DNA from: Ancylobacter novellus
GTDB lineage: Bacteria > Pseudomonadota > Alphaproteobacteria > Rhizobiales > Xanthobacteraceae
Assembly (NCBI GenBank): GCA_003241485.1
Contig: QFQD01000106.1
Coordinates: 1 to 7,524 of the forward strand
Direction: 5' to 3'
Length of the DNA stretch: 7,524 nucleotides
Shown here: one piece after another, positions 1 to 5,828 of the stretch
How positions within the stretch are numbered: the stretch's first letter is position 1
Layout of the letters: each line of letters opens with the position of its first letter
Position numbers and translations under genes: made by a program
The notes under the pieces: model-generated
Databases searched by the model: none
Seen by the model: the letters and a program-made list of their open reading frames with translations, nothing else
What the model was told of the DNA's origin: nothing

Positions 1-24
1 CGTGCCAAAATCACAAGCGCCCCG

Positions 25-93
25 CTAAAGGACACTTCCGTGCACGCAACCTAAGCCGTTCGAGGTGGAGGTGAAGGTGCCGATGGTCGCCAT
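25..93 (-). pseudogene. DUF736 family protein, N-terminal remnant
   Basis: A 22-codon frame starts with MATIGTFTSTSNGL. This matches the very conserved opening of DUF736 proteins (MATIGTFTSTGNGF, known family pattern), which are small proteins of unknown role, about 100 residues long, carried on alphaproteobacterial plasmids and integrative elements. After the Leu codon (about position 52-57) the match stops and the frame runs into a TAG within eight codons, so roughly 80% of the gene is missing. An AAGGA ribosome-binding site sits just upstream of the ATG (start at 93), as expected for the native gene start. The remnant indicates that an integrative or plasmid element once lay here. The identification rests on only about 14 residues, but they are the most diagnostic ones of the family. 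Confidence 0.6.
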
Positions 94-475
94 GGTGCTT
101 GTCCTTTTCCAAAGTCTCGGGCTGCGCCCTCCGCGGCCTCGATGGCTGTCGACAAGACCGGTGACGATCGGACCGCACCCACCGGGGTCCCCGGCGCGCC
201 TGCGCGATGGGGTGGTCCTTAGGGGCTGGAATGCAATGGAGGGCGGCAACAAGCGGTTTTGTTAGCGGGTGAGGAATGGCGGCGCCCGCAGGGTCCGCCA
301 GGGGTCAGAAAATCGCCTGATGCCGTTGCAGGAAGACGATCGAGGCGAAGCCGGTCTACGGTCAGACATGCCCCATCGAGCCCGCAGGAGGGCCGGCCGG
401 TACAAGAGAGAAGGGCGGGCCGTGGCTGAACCAGAACCTCGGCACTCTCATCCTCGCCACCACGCGGACGAGCGA
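94..475. other. Gene-poor stretch, no recognisable gene
   Basis: No reading frame here gives a recognisable protein on either strand. The part next to position 93 is probably the old 5' leader of the DUF736 gene. A short perfect inverted repeat, CCGGGG-T-CCCCGG, lies at 182-194. It has no T-run and no gene end beside it, so I do not call it a terminator. Confidence 0.5.
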
Positions 476-700
476 TCAGGCCACGGCCCTACCGAATTCG
501 AGCACCGGCGGGTTCTGACGAATATCCCTCCAGGCAGGCGCATCACGAACCATCGTCGCGGCCGCCTGAGAAGGGATGCCCTCGCCGGACAGTACGCCGA
601 TCGCCGCGGCGCCTTCTCCAACGAGGCTCGCCCGGATGGTGCCCGTCAGCCGACACCCGAGCCAGTCCCTCCTCGTCGAGACCCGTGGCGCTAACGTCAA
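476..700 (-). other. Unrecognised small reading frame downstream of the toxin gene
   Basis: A 74-codon frame begins at a TTG that overlaps the toxin stop codon (697-699) and ends at 476. From about residue 20 it reads like real protein (TGTIRASLVGEGAAAIGVLS, then SQAAATMVRDAPAW) and uses mostly G/C-ending codons like the true genes nearby. I do not recognise the family. The residues before that point look less protein-like, so this may be the 3' end of a gene joined at a breakpoint and not a third member of the toxin-antitoxin operon. The GAGG just before the TTG is too close to be a good ribosome-binding site. Its coding status is uncertain. Confidence 0.25.
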
Positions 701-990
701 GCCTCAGGCAAGGTCTCCGGCCATCGCTGCGCGCCATGCAGGACGCGAAGGATACGGACCGTCGTTTCCGTCACGACATAGGCCGCGACATAAGGCGTGC
801 CGGGGATCACCAGTTCGCGCGTCCCGTCGATCCGTCCGGGACGGCCGCTTTCGGGAAAATCACACAGCCGGCGCGCCGCACCGGCTATACGTTCATCGAT
901 GGAAACAGCGGCGGACGGATTATCCGCCTCGATATGAGAGAATATGCCGTCGCGATCAGAGAGCGCCCAGGCTGACCAAACGAGCTTCAC
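697..990 (-). CDS. ParE/RelE-family toxin of a type II toxin-antitoxin system
   Basis: This 97-residue protein has the full length and layout of ParE-type toxins: an N-terminal helical hairpin (residues 8-45, with SDRDGIFSHIEADNP) and a C-terminal beta sheet carrying FPESGRPGR, GTRELVI and the terminal VRILRVLHGAQ strand. Members of the superfamily poison DNA gyrase (ParE) or cut mRNA on the ribosome (RelE). The ParE-like sequence favours gyrase, but the target cannot be read from sequence. Translation starts at a GTG whose last two bases open the antitoxin TGA (GTGA overlap), so the toxin is probably translationally coupled to the antitoxin. That is the usual way to keep toxin below antitoxin. 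No frameshift or loss of conserved core is visible, so the toxin should be active unless neutralised. Confidence 0.9.
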   Translation of the reverse strand: MKLVWSAWALSDRDGIFSHIEADNPSAAVSIDERIAGAARRLCDFPESGRPGRIDGTRELVIPGTPYVAAYVVTETTVRILRVLHGAQRWPETLPEA

Positions 991-1295
991 GATTGAACGT
1001 CACCCGCGCGGCGCCGTGCCGCCGCCCGGCGCGCCGCGAAATGCACCTCGGCCTCATCGTCGGAAATATCGGGCCGGGTGTCGCTCAGCGCTTCCAGCAC
1101 CTTGGCCCGAAACCAGGCATCATGCGCCTCGCCGTTCGCCATCAGTTCCAGCGGAAGCGCACCCTCATTGGCAGTCCGGGTGAGCAGGATGCGCACGGCA
1201 TCGGACACCGTCAGGCCCATTCTTTCGAGCACGGCCGACGCACGGTCCCGGATGTCAGCATCGATGCGGGTTTGAACGAGAGCATTTGCGACCAT
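987..1295 (-). CDS. RelB/DinJ-family antitoxin
   Basis: The 102-residue product carries the RelB/DinJ ribbon-helix-helix DNA-binding region near the N-terminus (ALVQTRIDADIRDRASAVLE, then MGLTVSDAVRILLTR, residues 5-40). A charged, Ala/Arg-rich C-terminal half is typical of the toxin-wrapping segment. In this family the antitoxin binds its cognate toxin and, alone or as the complex, represses its own promoter. The start at 1295 is chosen because a strong GAGGAGG site lies 6 bases upstream and homology begins there; the open frame extends to 1439 but that extension is not RelB-like. The gene is first in the pair and overlaps the toxin start, so dosage order is antitoxin then toxin. RelB-type antitoxins paired with ParE-type toxins are common in proteobacteria. 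Confidence 0.9.
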   Translation of the reverse strand: MVANALVQTRIDADIRDRASAVLERMGLTVSDAVRILLTRTANEGALPLELMANGEAHDAWFRAKVLEALSDTRPDISDDEAEVHFAARRAAARRRAGDVQS

Positions 1296-1315
1296 CGGCG
1301 CCTCCTCTATCAGCC

Positions 1316-1344
1316 AATGTAATGCGGTTGAATGACGATTGCCA
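1316..1344 (-). promoter_or_regulatory. Candidate sigma-70-like promoter of the toxin-antitoxin operon
   Basis: On the minus strand a TGGCAA box and a TACATT box are separated by exactly 17 bases, and the TACATT lies about 20 bases before the antitoxin start codon. The match to consensus is weak (3 of 6 and 4 of 6), so this is a spacing-based guess. Confidence 0.25.
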
Positions 1345-1399
1345 GCTTTCTCCTGGCCGCGCATCCTTTGCCTGCGCTGGCGGGTGCAATGATCGGCCG

Positions 1400-1543
1400 T
1401 CAGAATGGAGGCTCTCCAGATCGCGGAAAAGATCGGCATTCAGGGCTGTCCACGACGCTGACGCCCGGCGCCAGGCGGAACTGGCCCGAAGTCACGACGC
1501 GGTCGCCGGGGGCGAGACCGGAGGTAGTGACCGCGCCGCAGGC
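1400..1543 (-). pseudogene. RND efflux periplasmic adaptor (membrane fusion protein), C-terminal fragment
   Basis: The minus-strand frame reads GLAPGDRVVTSGQFRLAPGV at about 1454-1516. This is the characteristic last beta-strand motif of RND-pump adaptor proteins (family pattern GLxxGDRVVxxGQxRLxPG), which join the inner-membrane pump to the outer-membrane channel. Only about 45 residues remain before the stop at 1400, from a protein normally near 380 residues. The 5' side meets AraC-like sequence on the other strand near 1540, marking a recombination joint. No pump gene is present in the window. The call rests on one motif, so family level is plausible but not certain. Confidence 0.5.
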
Positions 1544-1952
1544 GATGCTCTCGCCCTGTTGCCGTGGCGCGTGGCTCGCGTCATGCGCTATGTCGAGACG
1601 CATCTCGATCGGAGAATCAGGCTCGCAGACCCTGCAAAAGAGGCGCCTCTTTCAAGGATACATTTCGCGGCTCAGTTCAACGTGGCCACTGGTTTCAGTC
1701 CGCTCGAATATTTGATGCACCGACGCATAGCAGAGGCAAAGGACCTGTTGCGCCGCACAGACGAGTCCATCGTGTAGATCGCGTTAAGTTGGTTTCCAGA
1801 ACCAGGCGCATTTTACCACCGTGTTCCGCCGTCTCGTGCATCAGACACCGCGAAGATGGCGCCTCTTGGGTGATGCGGGCCAACGCGATGCTTTGGGCTC
1901 AGACTACCGGCTGGCTGGCCACCTCTCCGAGGTTTCGCAACAACGTCTCTAG
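1544..1952 (+). pseudogene. AraC-family transcriptional regulator, broken C-terminal remnant
   Basis: The translation from about 1556 matches the AraC/XylS double helix-turn-helix domain: RVMRYVETHLDRRIRLAD, then SRIHFAAQFNVATGFSPLEY and HRRIAEAKDLL. In-frame TAG at 1775-1777 replaces the Asp of the usual SIVDIALSVGF motif. A 2-base deletion at about 1789 then shifts the frame. Reading on in the new frame from 1797 restores QNQAHFTTVFRRLVHQTPRR, the second helix-turn-helix, and ends at TAG 1950-1952. Two Pro residues (ADPAKEAPLSR) replace the Leu and Gly normally found in the first helix-turn-helix, a further sign of decay. The N-terminal sensor domain is absent. The gene cannot make a working regulator. 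Confidence 0.8.
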
Positions 1953-2152
1953 CTCGACCGCAGCCACCGCCCCACGCAGGCCATCGTAGTGAACTCGCTC
2001 AAACTGCGGGCGGGAGCAGGAAACAATGGAGCAGTCATGTCGGCGAGGGCATGACCGGGGCCGAGTTCGAGGAAAGCGGTCGCGCCTGCTTCCCGGCAGG
2101 TCTGCAGGCAGGCGGACCAGCGAACGGTCTGACTGATCTGAGCCGCCAGCTT
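1949..2152 (-). pseudogene. mdcH: Malonate decarboxylase epsilon subunit (MdcH, malonyl transacylase), C-terminal fragment
   Basis: The last ~67 codons of an acyltransferase gene remain: LAAQISQTVRWSACLQTC, then ATAFLELGPGHALADM and ARSLSEF, ending RWLRSS. The LELGPG(H/R)ALADM motif followed by an ARS.xxF segment is typical of MdcH, which loads malonyl from malonyl-CoA onto the acyl carrier subunit of malonate decarboxylase. FabD-like transacylases share part of the pattern, so MdcH is favoured, not proven. The active-site Ser and His lie in the missing N-terminal part. The 5' side is replaced at about 2152 by IS21 sequence. The stop (1949-1951) overlaps the end of the AraC remnant on the other strand. 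Confidence 0.65.
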
Positions 2153-2348
2153 GTTCCACACCAACCTCAGCTTCTCCGAATGGGCCACGGTCTTCGGCGA
2201 TGCCAAGATGACCACGGCCCTGCTCGACCGGCTCACCCACCACTGCCATATCCCCGAGACCGGCAACGACAGGTTCCGCTTCAAGAGCAGCTCGGCAAGG
2301 CCACCCAAACCCACCAGGGAGAAGCCGCGAAACTTGACCGCCACCTGA
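2153..2348 (+). pseudogene. istB: IS21 helper ATPase IstB, C-terminal fragment
   Basis: About 64 codons match the end of IstB: TNLSFSEWATVFGDAKMTTA, then LLDRLTHHCHIPETGNDRFRFK, followed by a short basic tail and TGA at 2346-2348. IstB is the AAA+ ATPase that helps the IstA transposase choose targets. The Walker A and B motifs lie upstream in the full protein and are missing here. The preceding TTG at 2151 is part of the mdcH junction and not a genuine start. Confidence 0.85.
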
Positions 2349-2368
2349 CCCAACACCACCATTAGCCC

Positions 2369-2414
2369 GGATCACTTCTCAGTGGAAATCCAGGGTCACT
2401 TCTCGACGGAAATC
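2369..2414. repeat. Two direct terminal repeats of the IS21 end
   Basis: The units 2369-2390 and 2393-2414 are 22 bases each and differ at four positions. They are direct repeats with a 2-base gap, as expected of transposase binding sites near an IS21-family end. Confidence 0.75.
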
Positions 2415-2817
2415 AACAGGCGAAGGCTTTGAGGTCGCTCGGAAGCAAGGTCGAGGAATTTGTGGCGAAGATCGTGCTGCCCGGCGCGAGCCCCGCCAGC
2501 TTCTCGTAGAGCGCCTGCTTGATCGCCAGCACTTCGGGCACGGCCTCGATCACGAGGTCCGCGTCCCCGACGGCCGAGCCGAGATCGGCGGACAGGGTGA
2601 TGCGCTGCAGGGACTCGACGGCCTTGCCGTCGTCGGCACCGGCCACCTCCTTGCCATAGGTCTCGACGAGCATGGCGAAACGCTGCCTCGCCTGTTCGAG
2701 CGCTTCCTCGCTGATGTCATAGTCGGTGACGTCGAGGCCGCTATAGGCCGTCTGGAAGGCTATCTGGCTGCCGAGCACCCCAGTACCAAGAACCGCCACT
2801 TTCCTGATATCGCTCAT
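2413..2817 (-). pseudogene. 3-hydroxyacyl-CoA dehydrogenase, truncated by an IS21 end
   Basis: The 134-residue frame is the N-terminal Rossmann domain of a 3-hydroxyacyl-CoA dehydrogenase, the NAD enzyme that oxidises 3-hydroxyacyl-CoA in beta-oxidation-type pathways. Visible are GTGVLG (residues 11-16, dinucleotide loop), Asp34 at the end of the second strand, VIEAVPE (89-95) and TNSSTLLPS (119-127, with the substrate-binding Ser). Homology runs to about codon 133 (position 2419); the last Cys codon and the TGA come from the IS21 tip. The catalytic His, normally in an HF(F/A)N motif just beyond this point, and the whole C-terminal domain are lost, so the enzyme should be inactive. The ATG overlaps the thioesterase stop by 4 bases (ATGA), showing that the two were co-translated. 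The full-length family is about 280-320 residues. Confidence 0.85.
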
Positions 2818-3299
2818 TCAATTTCCTTCTGCGTGGTATCGTCAACGAGAAACGGCGCCGCGACCTCCACCGGGACGCGGGCCAGCTTGCCGGTTTCCCG
2901 ATCGACCAGGGCCCATTGGGTCAGCGAGGCGACAATCGTCCGGCCGTCTTCGTCATGGAATTCGACACGTCTCACATAGCGTGCACCGCGTGGTGCTCCG
3001 ACGACCCATGTAGTAGCGCTGACCGTGTCTCCCGCCCGGACATTCCCGCGATAGTCGACCTCATGGCGCAGCACGACTGCAACGAAACGGTCGCGATCCT
3101 GCGGACGCGCGGCCGTCAGCCAGTGCGCCACCGACGCATCCTGAATCCAGATCACCCACACCGCATTGTTGACATGGCCGAGTTCGTCGATGTCGGCGTC
3201 CCGGGCGCGGAAGCGGATACGGAAGCGACGATGCTCATCCACCTCGCCAACGAGTGGATGTCCGTGCTCATCGCAGCCGATACGTCGGCGATCTGACAC
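2814..3299 (-). CDS. Hotdog-fold acyl-CoA thioesterase (4HBT/FAT-like)
   Basis: The 161-residue product has the single hotdog domain of acyl-CoA thioesterases, which hydrolyse acyl-CoA to free acid and CoA in the cytoplasm. The signature is RFRIRFRARDADIDELGHVN (residues 25-44), followed by NAVWVIWIQD; the DxxxHVNN pattern (Asp38, His42, Asn44) is the expected active-site region. Later HEVDYRGNVRAGDTV and the terminal strands (residues 79-134) complete the fold. The start is uncertain. GTG at 3299, 8 bases after the tetR stop, is used, although its GGGAGG site directly abuts the codon. A GTG at 3242 (giving 142 residues) is a good alternative, because homology begins there. The gene lies between tetR and the truncated dehydrogenase and overlaps the latter by ATGA. 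Substrate chain length cannot be told. Confidence 0.85.
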   Translation of the reverse strand: MSDRRRIGCDEHGHPLVGEVDEHRRFRIRFRARDADIDELGHVNNAVWVIWIQDASVAHWLTAARPQDRDRFVAVVLRHEVDYRGNVRAGDTVSATTWVVGAPRGARYVRRVEFHDEDGRTIVASLTQWALVDRETGKLARVPVEVAAPFLVDDTTQKEIE

Positions 3300-3307
3300 C
3301 CTCCCGC

Positions 3308-3931
3308 TCACGAACAAGCCTGCTCCTGATGCGACGCGCCCAGTCCTGCCATGGCGCGAAAAAAGCCGACCAACATCTCGTCGCGCGGCATGGCGCCTTC
3401 GACATCGCCTTGGACCGCCAGTCCCATCCAGAGCGCGTAAAGGCCGATACCGGTCTGCATCGGCGGCAAGGTGGGACGCAATGCGAAGCGCTGCGTCAGG
3501 TCGGCCACCAGCTCGCTGAACATCCGATAACAGGCGGCCTTGCCCTCCCGGTGCCGCTCGGCGAAAGCCCGATCTCGCCGCGCATGCAGTTGCAACTCTA
3601 TCGAGAGCAGCGACCATTGAGCCTCGTCGGCCAGCTTCGCGAGCCGGGCGGCGAGCACCTGCAGTGTGGCTTCGATATCGTCACCGGAGCAGTGCGCGAC
3701 TATGTCGCGAAGAAGCGTGACCTCGTCCTGGATATGGCTCTGCAGGATCTCGACCAGGAGATCGTCCTTGCTCGCGAAGTTCGAGTAGAAGGCGCCCTGC
3801 GAATGCCCCGCCGCGCTGCAGATGTTGCGGATGGACATGGCGGCGACACCCTCCTCGACGATCGAGGAGTGCGCAGCGGCGATCAGTTTGTCGCGGGTCT
3901 GTCGCTGCATATCCTTGCGCGTGAGCCGCAT
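3308..3931 (-). CDS. TetR/AcrR-family transcriptional regulator
   Basis: The 207-residue protein has a standard TetR helix-turn-helix near the N-terminus: RDKLIAAAHSSIVEEGVAAM, then SIRNICSAAGHSQGAFYSNF and SKDDLL (residues 13-59). An all-helical ligand and dimer domain follows (about 70-200). Such proteins repress nearby genes until a small ligand, often an acyl-CoA or lipophilic compound, binds. I start it at 3931 (MRLTRKDMQRQTR) because a GGAG site lies just upstream and family members begin this way. The open frame reaches 4009, but that longer form would place the operator-like palindrome inside the gene. It heads the thioesterase-dehydrogenase operon and is divergent from the peroxidase operon, so it may control both. 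Confidence 0.88.
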   Translation of the reverse strand: MRLTRKDMQRQTRDKLIAAAHSSIVEEGVAAMSIRNICSAAGHSQGAFYSNFASKDDLLVEILQSHIQDEVTLLRDIVAHCSGDDIEATLQVLAARLAKLADEAQWSLLSIELQLHARRDRAFAERHREGKAACYRMFSELVADLTQRFALRPTLPPMQTGIGLYALWMGLAVQGDVEGAMPRDEMLVGFFRAMAGLGASHQEQACS

Positions 3932-3997
3932 GGGTTCGTTCTCCAACCAATGGGCGAGACGCTGAAACCTTTTCGGGAGTTCAGCGTTCTCCATAAA

Positions 3998-4016
3998 ATC
4001 AGATATCATCTGATAT
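3998..4016. promoter_or_regulatory. Probable TetR operator, perfect inverted repeat
   Basis: ATCAGAT-ATC-ATCTGAT at 3998-4014 is a perfect 7-base inverted repeat with a 3-base spacer. An overlapping palindrome, ATATCA-TC-TGATAT, spans 4003-4016. It sits in the 154-base gap between the divergent tetR (start 3931) and catalase-like gene (start 4086) and is strikingly AT-rich in a GC-rich region. Size and position fit TetR-family operators. I could not identify convincing -35/-10 boxes beside it. Confidence 0.6.
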
Positions 4017-4075
4017 TCGAAATCCAGGAAGATTTCGACCCGAAATCGTTCATCGGCAATGAAATTCGAGCGTGA

Positions 4076-4080
4076 AGGAG
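4076..4080 (+). promoter_or_regulatory. Ribosome-binding site that supports the TTG start of the catalase-like gene
   Basis: AGGAG, within AAGGAG, lies 5 bases before TTG at 4086. The in-frame ATG at 4059 has no such site and would place this Shine-Dalgarno sequence inside the gene. Confidence 0.55.
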
Positions 4081-4085
4081 TGCCC

Positions 4086-5174
4086 TTGGCTCAGACCTAC
4101 ATTGGTTATTCCCCGGACGTGGAGGTTCTCGGAGAGGACGAAGAGCGACTGACCGCCGAAATCCTCGAGATCATGGCGAGCACGAACGGCAGGGCGTTCG
4201 AACGCCATCGACATGCGGTGCGTGACGCCCATGCCAAGAGTCACGGCTTCCTGAAGGGCGAACTCATTGTTCCCGAGTTGCCCGCGCATCTGCGCCAAGG
4301 GCTTTTCGCGCGCCCCGCCACCTATTCGGTAGTGATCCGCCTGTCGTCGGCGCCCGGCGACATCCATTCGGATACGATCCCGGCACCTCGAGGCATGGCG
4401 ATCAAGGTGATCGGCGTCGAAGGAGAGCGGCTGCTGCCCCGTGATCAAGGCGGCAATCAGGACTTCCTGCTGGTCAATATCCCGATCCTGAGCTTCGGCA
4501 CGATCGGCAAATATCGCCAACTCATCGGCCTTCTGGAGAAGAATGCGCAGAATCCCGCTTTCCTCCAGCGCGCCATGGCCGGTGTGGCGCGCGGCGTGGA
4601 AGCCGCGGTCGAAGCGGTTGGCGTCGAGCCCGGCGCCACGCTGCGCGGCCTCGCACGCGACAACGACCATCTGCTGGGCGAGACCTATCATTCGATGGCC
4701 GCGATCCGCTTCGGCGACTTCATCGCCAAGATCAGCGCTGCGCCGCTGTCCGACAATGTCCGCGCGCTCACCGGCAAGGATGTCGGCACGGTCGGGGATT
4801 CCACCATGCGCGACCTGGTGGTCGAGCATTTTCGCGAGCAAGGCGCCGAGTACCAGATCCGGGCACAACTCTGTACCGATCTCGAAAAGATGCCGGTCGA
4901 GGATGCGGCCGTGCTCTGGCCGGAAGAGCTGTCGCCGCACCAGCCGGTCGCGACGCTGCGCATTTCGCCGCAGGACGCCTATTCGCCGGCGCGGCGCGTC
5001 TATGGCGACGATGTCCTGTCCTTCAACCCCTGGCATGGCATTTCCGAGCACCAGCCGCTCGGATCGATCATGCGGGTGCGTATCGCCGCCTATGAGCGGT
5101 CTGCCCGCTATCGCCACGAGATGAACGCCCAGCCCCGCGTCGAGCCGGCGAGCATCGATGCCATCCCGGACTGA
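4086..5174 (+). CDS. Catalase-related haem protein ('mini-catalase', y4iL-like)
   Basis: The product (362 residues from TTG 4086; 371 from ATG 4059) is a catalase-core haem protein without the long C-terminal part of true catalases (about 480-750 residues). Counting from the TTG, RDAHAKSHG holds the distal His49 (compare the catalase RxxHAKG motif). RLSSAPGD and APRGMAIKVIG follow the catalase RFST...PRGFA(V/I)K order, and GGNQDFLLVN holds the distal Asn124. RIAAY (Arg332-x3-Tyr336) is the proximal haem-tyrosinate motif, followed by RYRHEMN. The family includes catalases, weak peroxidases and, among mini-catalases, enzymes that rearrange fatty-acid hydroperoxides such as allene oxide synthase. 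The substrate here is unknown. No signal peptide is visible, so it is cytoplasmic. It is first in a three-gene operon, 40 bases before the next gene, and divergent from tetR. Confidence 0.88.
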   Translation: MAQTYIGYSPDVEVLGEDEERLTAEILEIMASTNGRAFERHRHAVRDAHAKSHGFLKGELIVPELPAHLRQGLFARPATYSVVIRLSSAPGDIHSDTIPAPRGMAIKVIGVEGERLLPRDQGGNQDFLLVNIPILSFGTIGKYRQLIGLLEKNAQNPAFLQRAMAGVARGVEAAVEAVGVEPGATLRGLARDNDHLLGETYHSMAAIRFGDFIAKISAAPLSDNVRALTGKDVGTVGDSTMRDLVVEHFREQGAEYQIRAQLCTDLEKMPVEDAAVLWPEELSPHQPVATLRISPQDAYSPARRVYGDDVLSFNPWHGISEHQPLGSIMRVRIAAYERSARYRHEMNAQPRVEPASIDAIPD

Positions 5175-5214
5175 CGATCCGATCATCACCCGTCATCACG
5201 AAAGGAGGCCAGCC

Positions 5215-5826
5215 ATGGCCGAGACCGACGAAACTCCGCAGATCGACGAGACTCGCCTCCAGGCCATCCGGCGCCGGATTGAGGAAGTGGTGGGCGACGC
5301 ACCGCAGCTCGCCAAGCTCGCCCTCGAGCAGATGGTGACGAAACACAATCCCGACCTGAAAGGCACGGCAGGGTCCGCAGGTCGTGTCGGCGCCCAGTCG
5401 GGCAACGTTTCCGAACTCACCGCCATCGCCAACCTCAAGCCCGGCGGCGCGGACCGGCTGAAACGCATCTTCGGGCTGGTGAACGGCAATTTCGACGGCG
5501 CTCAGAAGGTCGGCACCCTCCACAACATGCGCTTCGTCTTCTTCGACAATGACACGCGCATCCTGTTCGCCACCGCCTATGACGGCGACTGGGACACCTA
5601 TATCAACGACTTCGCCACCAAGATTCCCGACCTGATGGACCTGCTTTTCGCATCGGTCGAGGGCTGGCCCGGCATCGCCAGCCCGAAGGTCAAGGACTTC
5701 ATCGCCGAGCATCAGATCACAGCCGCCGGGTGGTTCGTCGCCAACCCGCAGGTCACCGTCGTCGATGTGCGCCGGCTCCAGCGCATGGAGCACGCCGTCA
5801 ACGAATTCCTCGACAAGGTGGGCTGA
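5215..5826 (+). CDS. Conserved protein of unknown function in the peroxidase operon
   Basis: The 203-residue protein starts at ATG 5215, 6 bases after a near-perfect AAAGGAGG site. I do not recognise a named family. An N-terminal helical, acidic region (1-45) and a Gly/Ala-rich linker (50-65) precede an alpha/beta body. The body holds a strand pair HNMRFVFFDNDTRILFATAY, then DGDWDTYINDF (residues 103-133). This HxxRFVxxDxxTRLLF..xYDG pattern recalls ferredoxin-like domains fused to large DyP-like proteins, as I remember them; this is a weak resemblance, not an assignment. No Cys, haem motif, signal peptide or membrane segment is evident. It lies between two haem protein genes, 40 bases after the first and 2 bases before the second, so a partner, substrate-handling or assembly role in the same peroxide chemistry is the simplest inference. 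Confidence 0.85.
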   Translation: MAETDETPQIDETRLQAIRRRIEEVVGDAPQLAKLALEQMVTKHNPDLKGTAGSAGRVGAQSGNVSELTAIANLKPGGADRLKRIFGLVNGNFDGAQKVGTLHNMRFVFFDNDTRILFATAYDGDWDTYINDFATKIPDLMDLLFASVEGWPGIASPKVKDFIAEHQITAAGWFVANPQVTVVDVRRLQRMEHAVNEFLDKVG

Positions 5827-5828
5827 AC

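Larger units (their letters stand above)
2153..2418 (+). mobile_element. IS21-family insertion sequence, right-end remnant
   Basis: The segment contains the end of an istB gene followed by about 70 bases of terminal sequence. Two 22-base copies of a GG(A/G)TCACTTCTC...GGAAATC unit (2369-2390 and 2393-2414, 18 of 22 identical, 24-base period) match the multiple terminal transposase-binding repeats of IS21-like elements. The element ends in ...TCAACA at 2418, the reverse of the TGTTGATTTCC tip common in this group. istA, most of istB and the left end are absent, so the copy cannot move by itself. The left boundary falls inside the mdcH fragment, so a deletion probably removed the rest of the element and part of mdcH. 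Confidence 0.85.

Noticed and set aside
182..194. CCGGGG-T-CCCCGG palindrome as a terminator or operator
   Set aside because: The loop is one base, there is no T-run and no intact gene beside it; short GC palindromes are expected by chance at this GC content.
576..1322. Long plus-strand open frame of 248 codons
   Set aside because: It lies antisense to the well-supported toxin and antitoxin genes, is Arg/Pro/His-rich with no family resemblance, and is a typical high-GC shadow frame.
3254..4075. 273-codon plus-strand frame
   Set aside because: It is antisense to the TetR gene, whose helix-turn-helix is clear on the minus strand.
4050..5189. 379-codon minus-strand frame
   Set aside because: It mirrors the catalase-like gene in antisense; the plus strand carries all catalase motifs.
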